A DNA stretch of 5,832 bases, from the NCBI GenBank assembly GCA_016937825.1, contig JAFGVT010000121.1:1-5832 (forward strand), given 5' to 3'. Source of the DNA: Fidelibacterota bacterium. GTDB lineage: Bacteria > Fidelibacterota > Fidelibacteria > Fidelibacterales > Fidelibacteraceae. This document shows positions 5,389-5,832 of this stretch, one piece after another. The position numbers and the translations under genes were made by a program. Under the pieces are notes generated by a model. The model was not told where the DNA came from, searched no databases, and was given only the letters and a program-made list of their open reading frames with translations. Each line of letters opens with the position of its first letter. Position 1 is the stretch's first letter.

Positions 5389-5832
5389 AATCATAAGCTT
5401 TGCGAACGTCAGCCGCGTCCTGCAGGTCTGCGAGGATCTCCGTCCACTTTGCGCTTTTCCAGGTCCCAAGCTTGCGGTGGACAAGGTGATATTTTTCCGG
5501 AATGGGGTGGGTCCCAATGATCACGGGAACCTGATAGCGCGTCTCGATAAAGCGCTTGAACTGCTCAAGACGGGGACACGGAGGATAGCCCACGACCAGG
5601 CCGGTGGCAAGGTGAATGACTTCCGCTCCGTTCCGGATCATTTCCTCGGGAGCATATTCCACGTTTCCCCCCGGGCAGCCGCCGCAGCTGGTATATCCGA
5701 CGATCTCGACATTGCTGTCTTTGGGATACGACGCGAACGCCCCCGCACGTTCGCGCAAAGCACGGAAGCATTTGCCTCCGGCACAGGTGTGATAACGATG
5801 GCAAATAATGATCCCGATCCGGGTTGTTTTCA
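5387..5832 (-). CDS. CGGC-domain protein (start codon cut at window edge)
   Basis: The frame stays open from the stop at 5387 to the window end. The last two bases, read on the minus strand, are TG, followed by AAA ACA ACC, so the start is almost surely NTG with its first base at 5833. The protein would be 148 residues, close to the usual size of CGGC-domain proteins (Pfam PF08821 as I recall). It opens with a strand ending in a cysteine (TTRIGIIICHRYHTCAGGKC: C11, C17, C22). The name motif is YTSCGGCPGG with C50 and C53. A further cysteine is C86 (GYPPCPR) and histidines H109, H116 and H119 follow (GTHPIPEKYHLVH). The cysteine set suggests metal or Fe-S binding, but the biochemical role of the family is not known. 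There is no signal peptide or membrane segment. It is coupled to the radical SAM gene, so the two may act together. A TTG start at 5758 would delete C11, C17 and C22 and is rejected. Confidence 0.88.
   Translation of the reverse strand, partial: KTTRIGIIICHRYHTCAGGKCFRALRERAGAFASYPKDSNVEIVGYTSCGGCPGGNVEYAPEEMIRNGAEVIHLATGLVVGYPPCPRLEQFKRFIETRYQVPVIIGTHPIPEKYHLVHRKLGTWKSAKWTEILADLQDAADVRKAYD

Noticed and set aside
5756..5758. TTG start for the CGGC-domain gene
   Set aside because: The frame continues upstream to the window edge with a typical N-terminal strand and three cysteines (C11, C17, C22); a start here would remove them.

Overview
The window reads as an ordinary stretch of a bacterial chromosome, with moderately high GC (a little above half by eye). 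Every gene I can support lies on the minus strand, so transcription runs from high to low coordinates. The gene mix is a radical SAM protein of the COG0731 type, a CGGC-domain protein, a free-standing B12-binding subunit of an acyl-CoA mutase, and a TPR protein with a separate C-terminal repeat. This fits a strictly anaerobic bacterium, perhaps a Desulfobacterota/Syntrophales-like lineage. That placement is inference from gene content and protein style; there is no rRNA or other marker here to prove it.

Layout in order of transcription. (1) 5832-5387: a CGGC-domain protein, cut by the window edge only at the first base of its start codon. (2) 5377-4412: a COG0731-type radical SAM protein with a C-terminal winged-helix-like domain; its Shine-Dalgarno overlaps the stop codon of gene 1, so the two form one unit. 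(3) 4411-4342: a 70-base gap with a plausible sigma70-type promoter and a small dyad; a second unit probably starts here. (4) 4341-3895: dtd, D-aminoacyl-tRNA deacylase. (5) 3877-3467: the cobalamin-binding subunit. (6) 3447-2752: radC. (7) 2747-1965: a TPR protein. (8) 1960-887: an M24 (PepQ/Xaa-Pro dipeptidase type) metallopeptidase. (9) 872-267: a YihX-like HAD phosphatase. Gaps inside the second unit are 4 to 19 bases, which suggests co-transcription. (10) 266-1: a gene-free region with a run of GC-rich palindromic repeats (about 1-170) and two overlapping AT-flanked hairpins (176-222).

The six genes of the second unit do not form one pathway. They cover tRNA proofreading (dtd), turnover of proline-containing peptides (M24 peptidase), sugar-phosphate or similar dephosphorylation (HAD), B12-dependent carbon-skeleton rearrangement (B12 subunit) and two proteins of unclear role (RadC, TPR). 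The unit looks like a housekeeping operon rather than a dedicated system.

I found no convincing new defence, mobile or CRISPR system. The points most worth a second look are the CGGC/radical SAM pair, the orphan B12 subunit and the palindromic repeat cluster.
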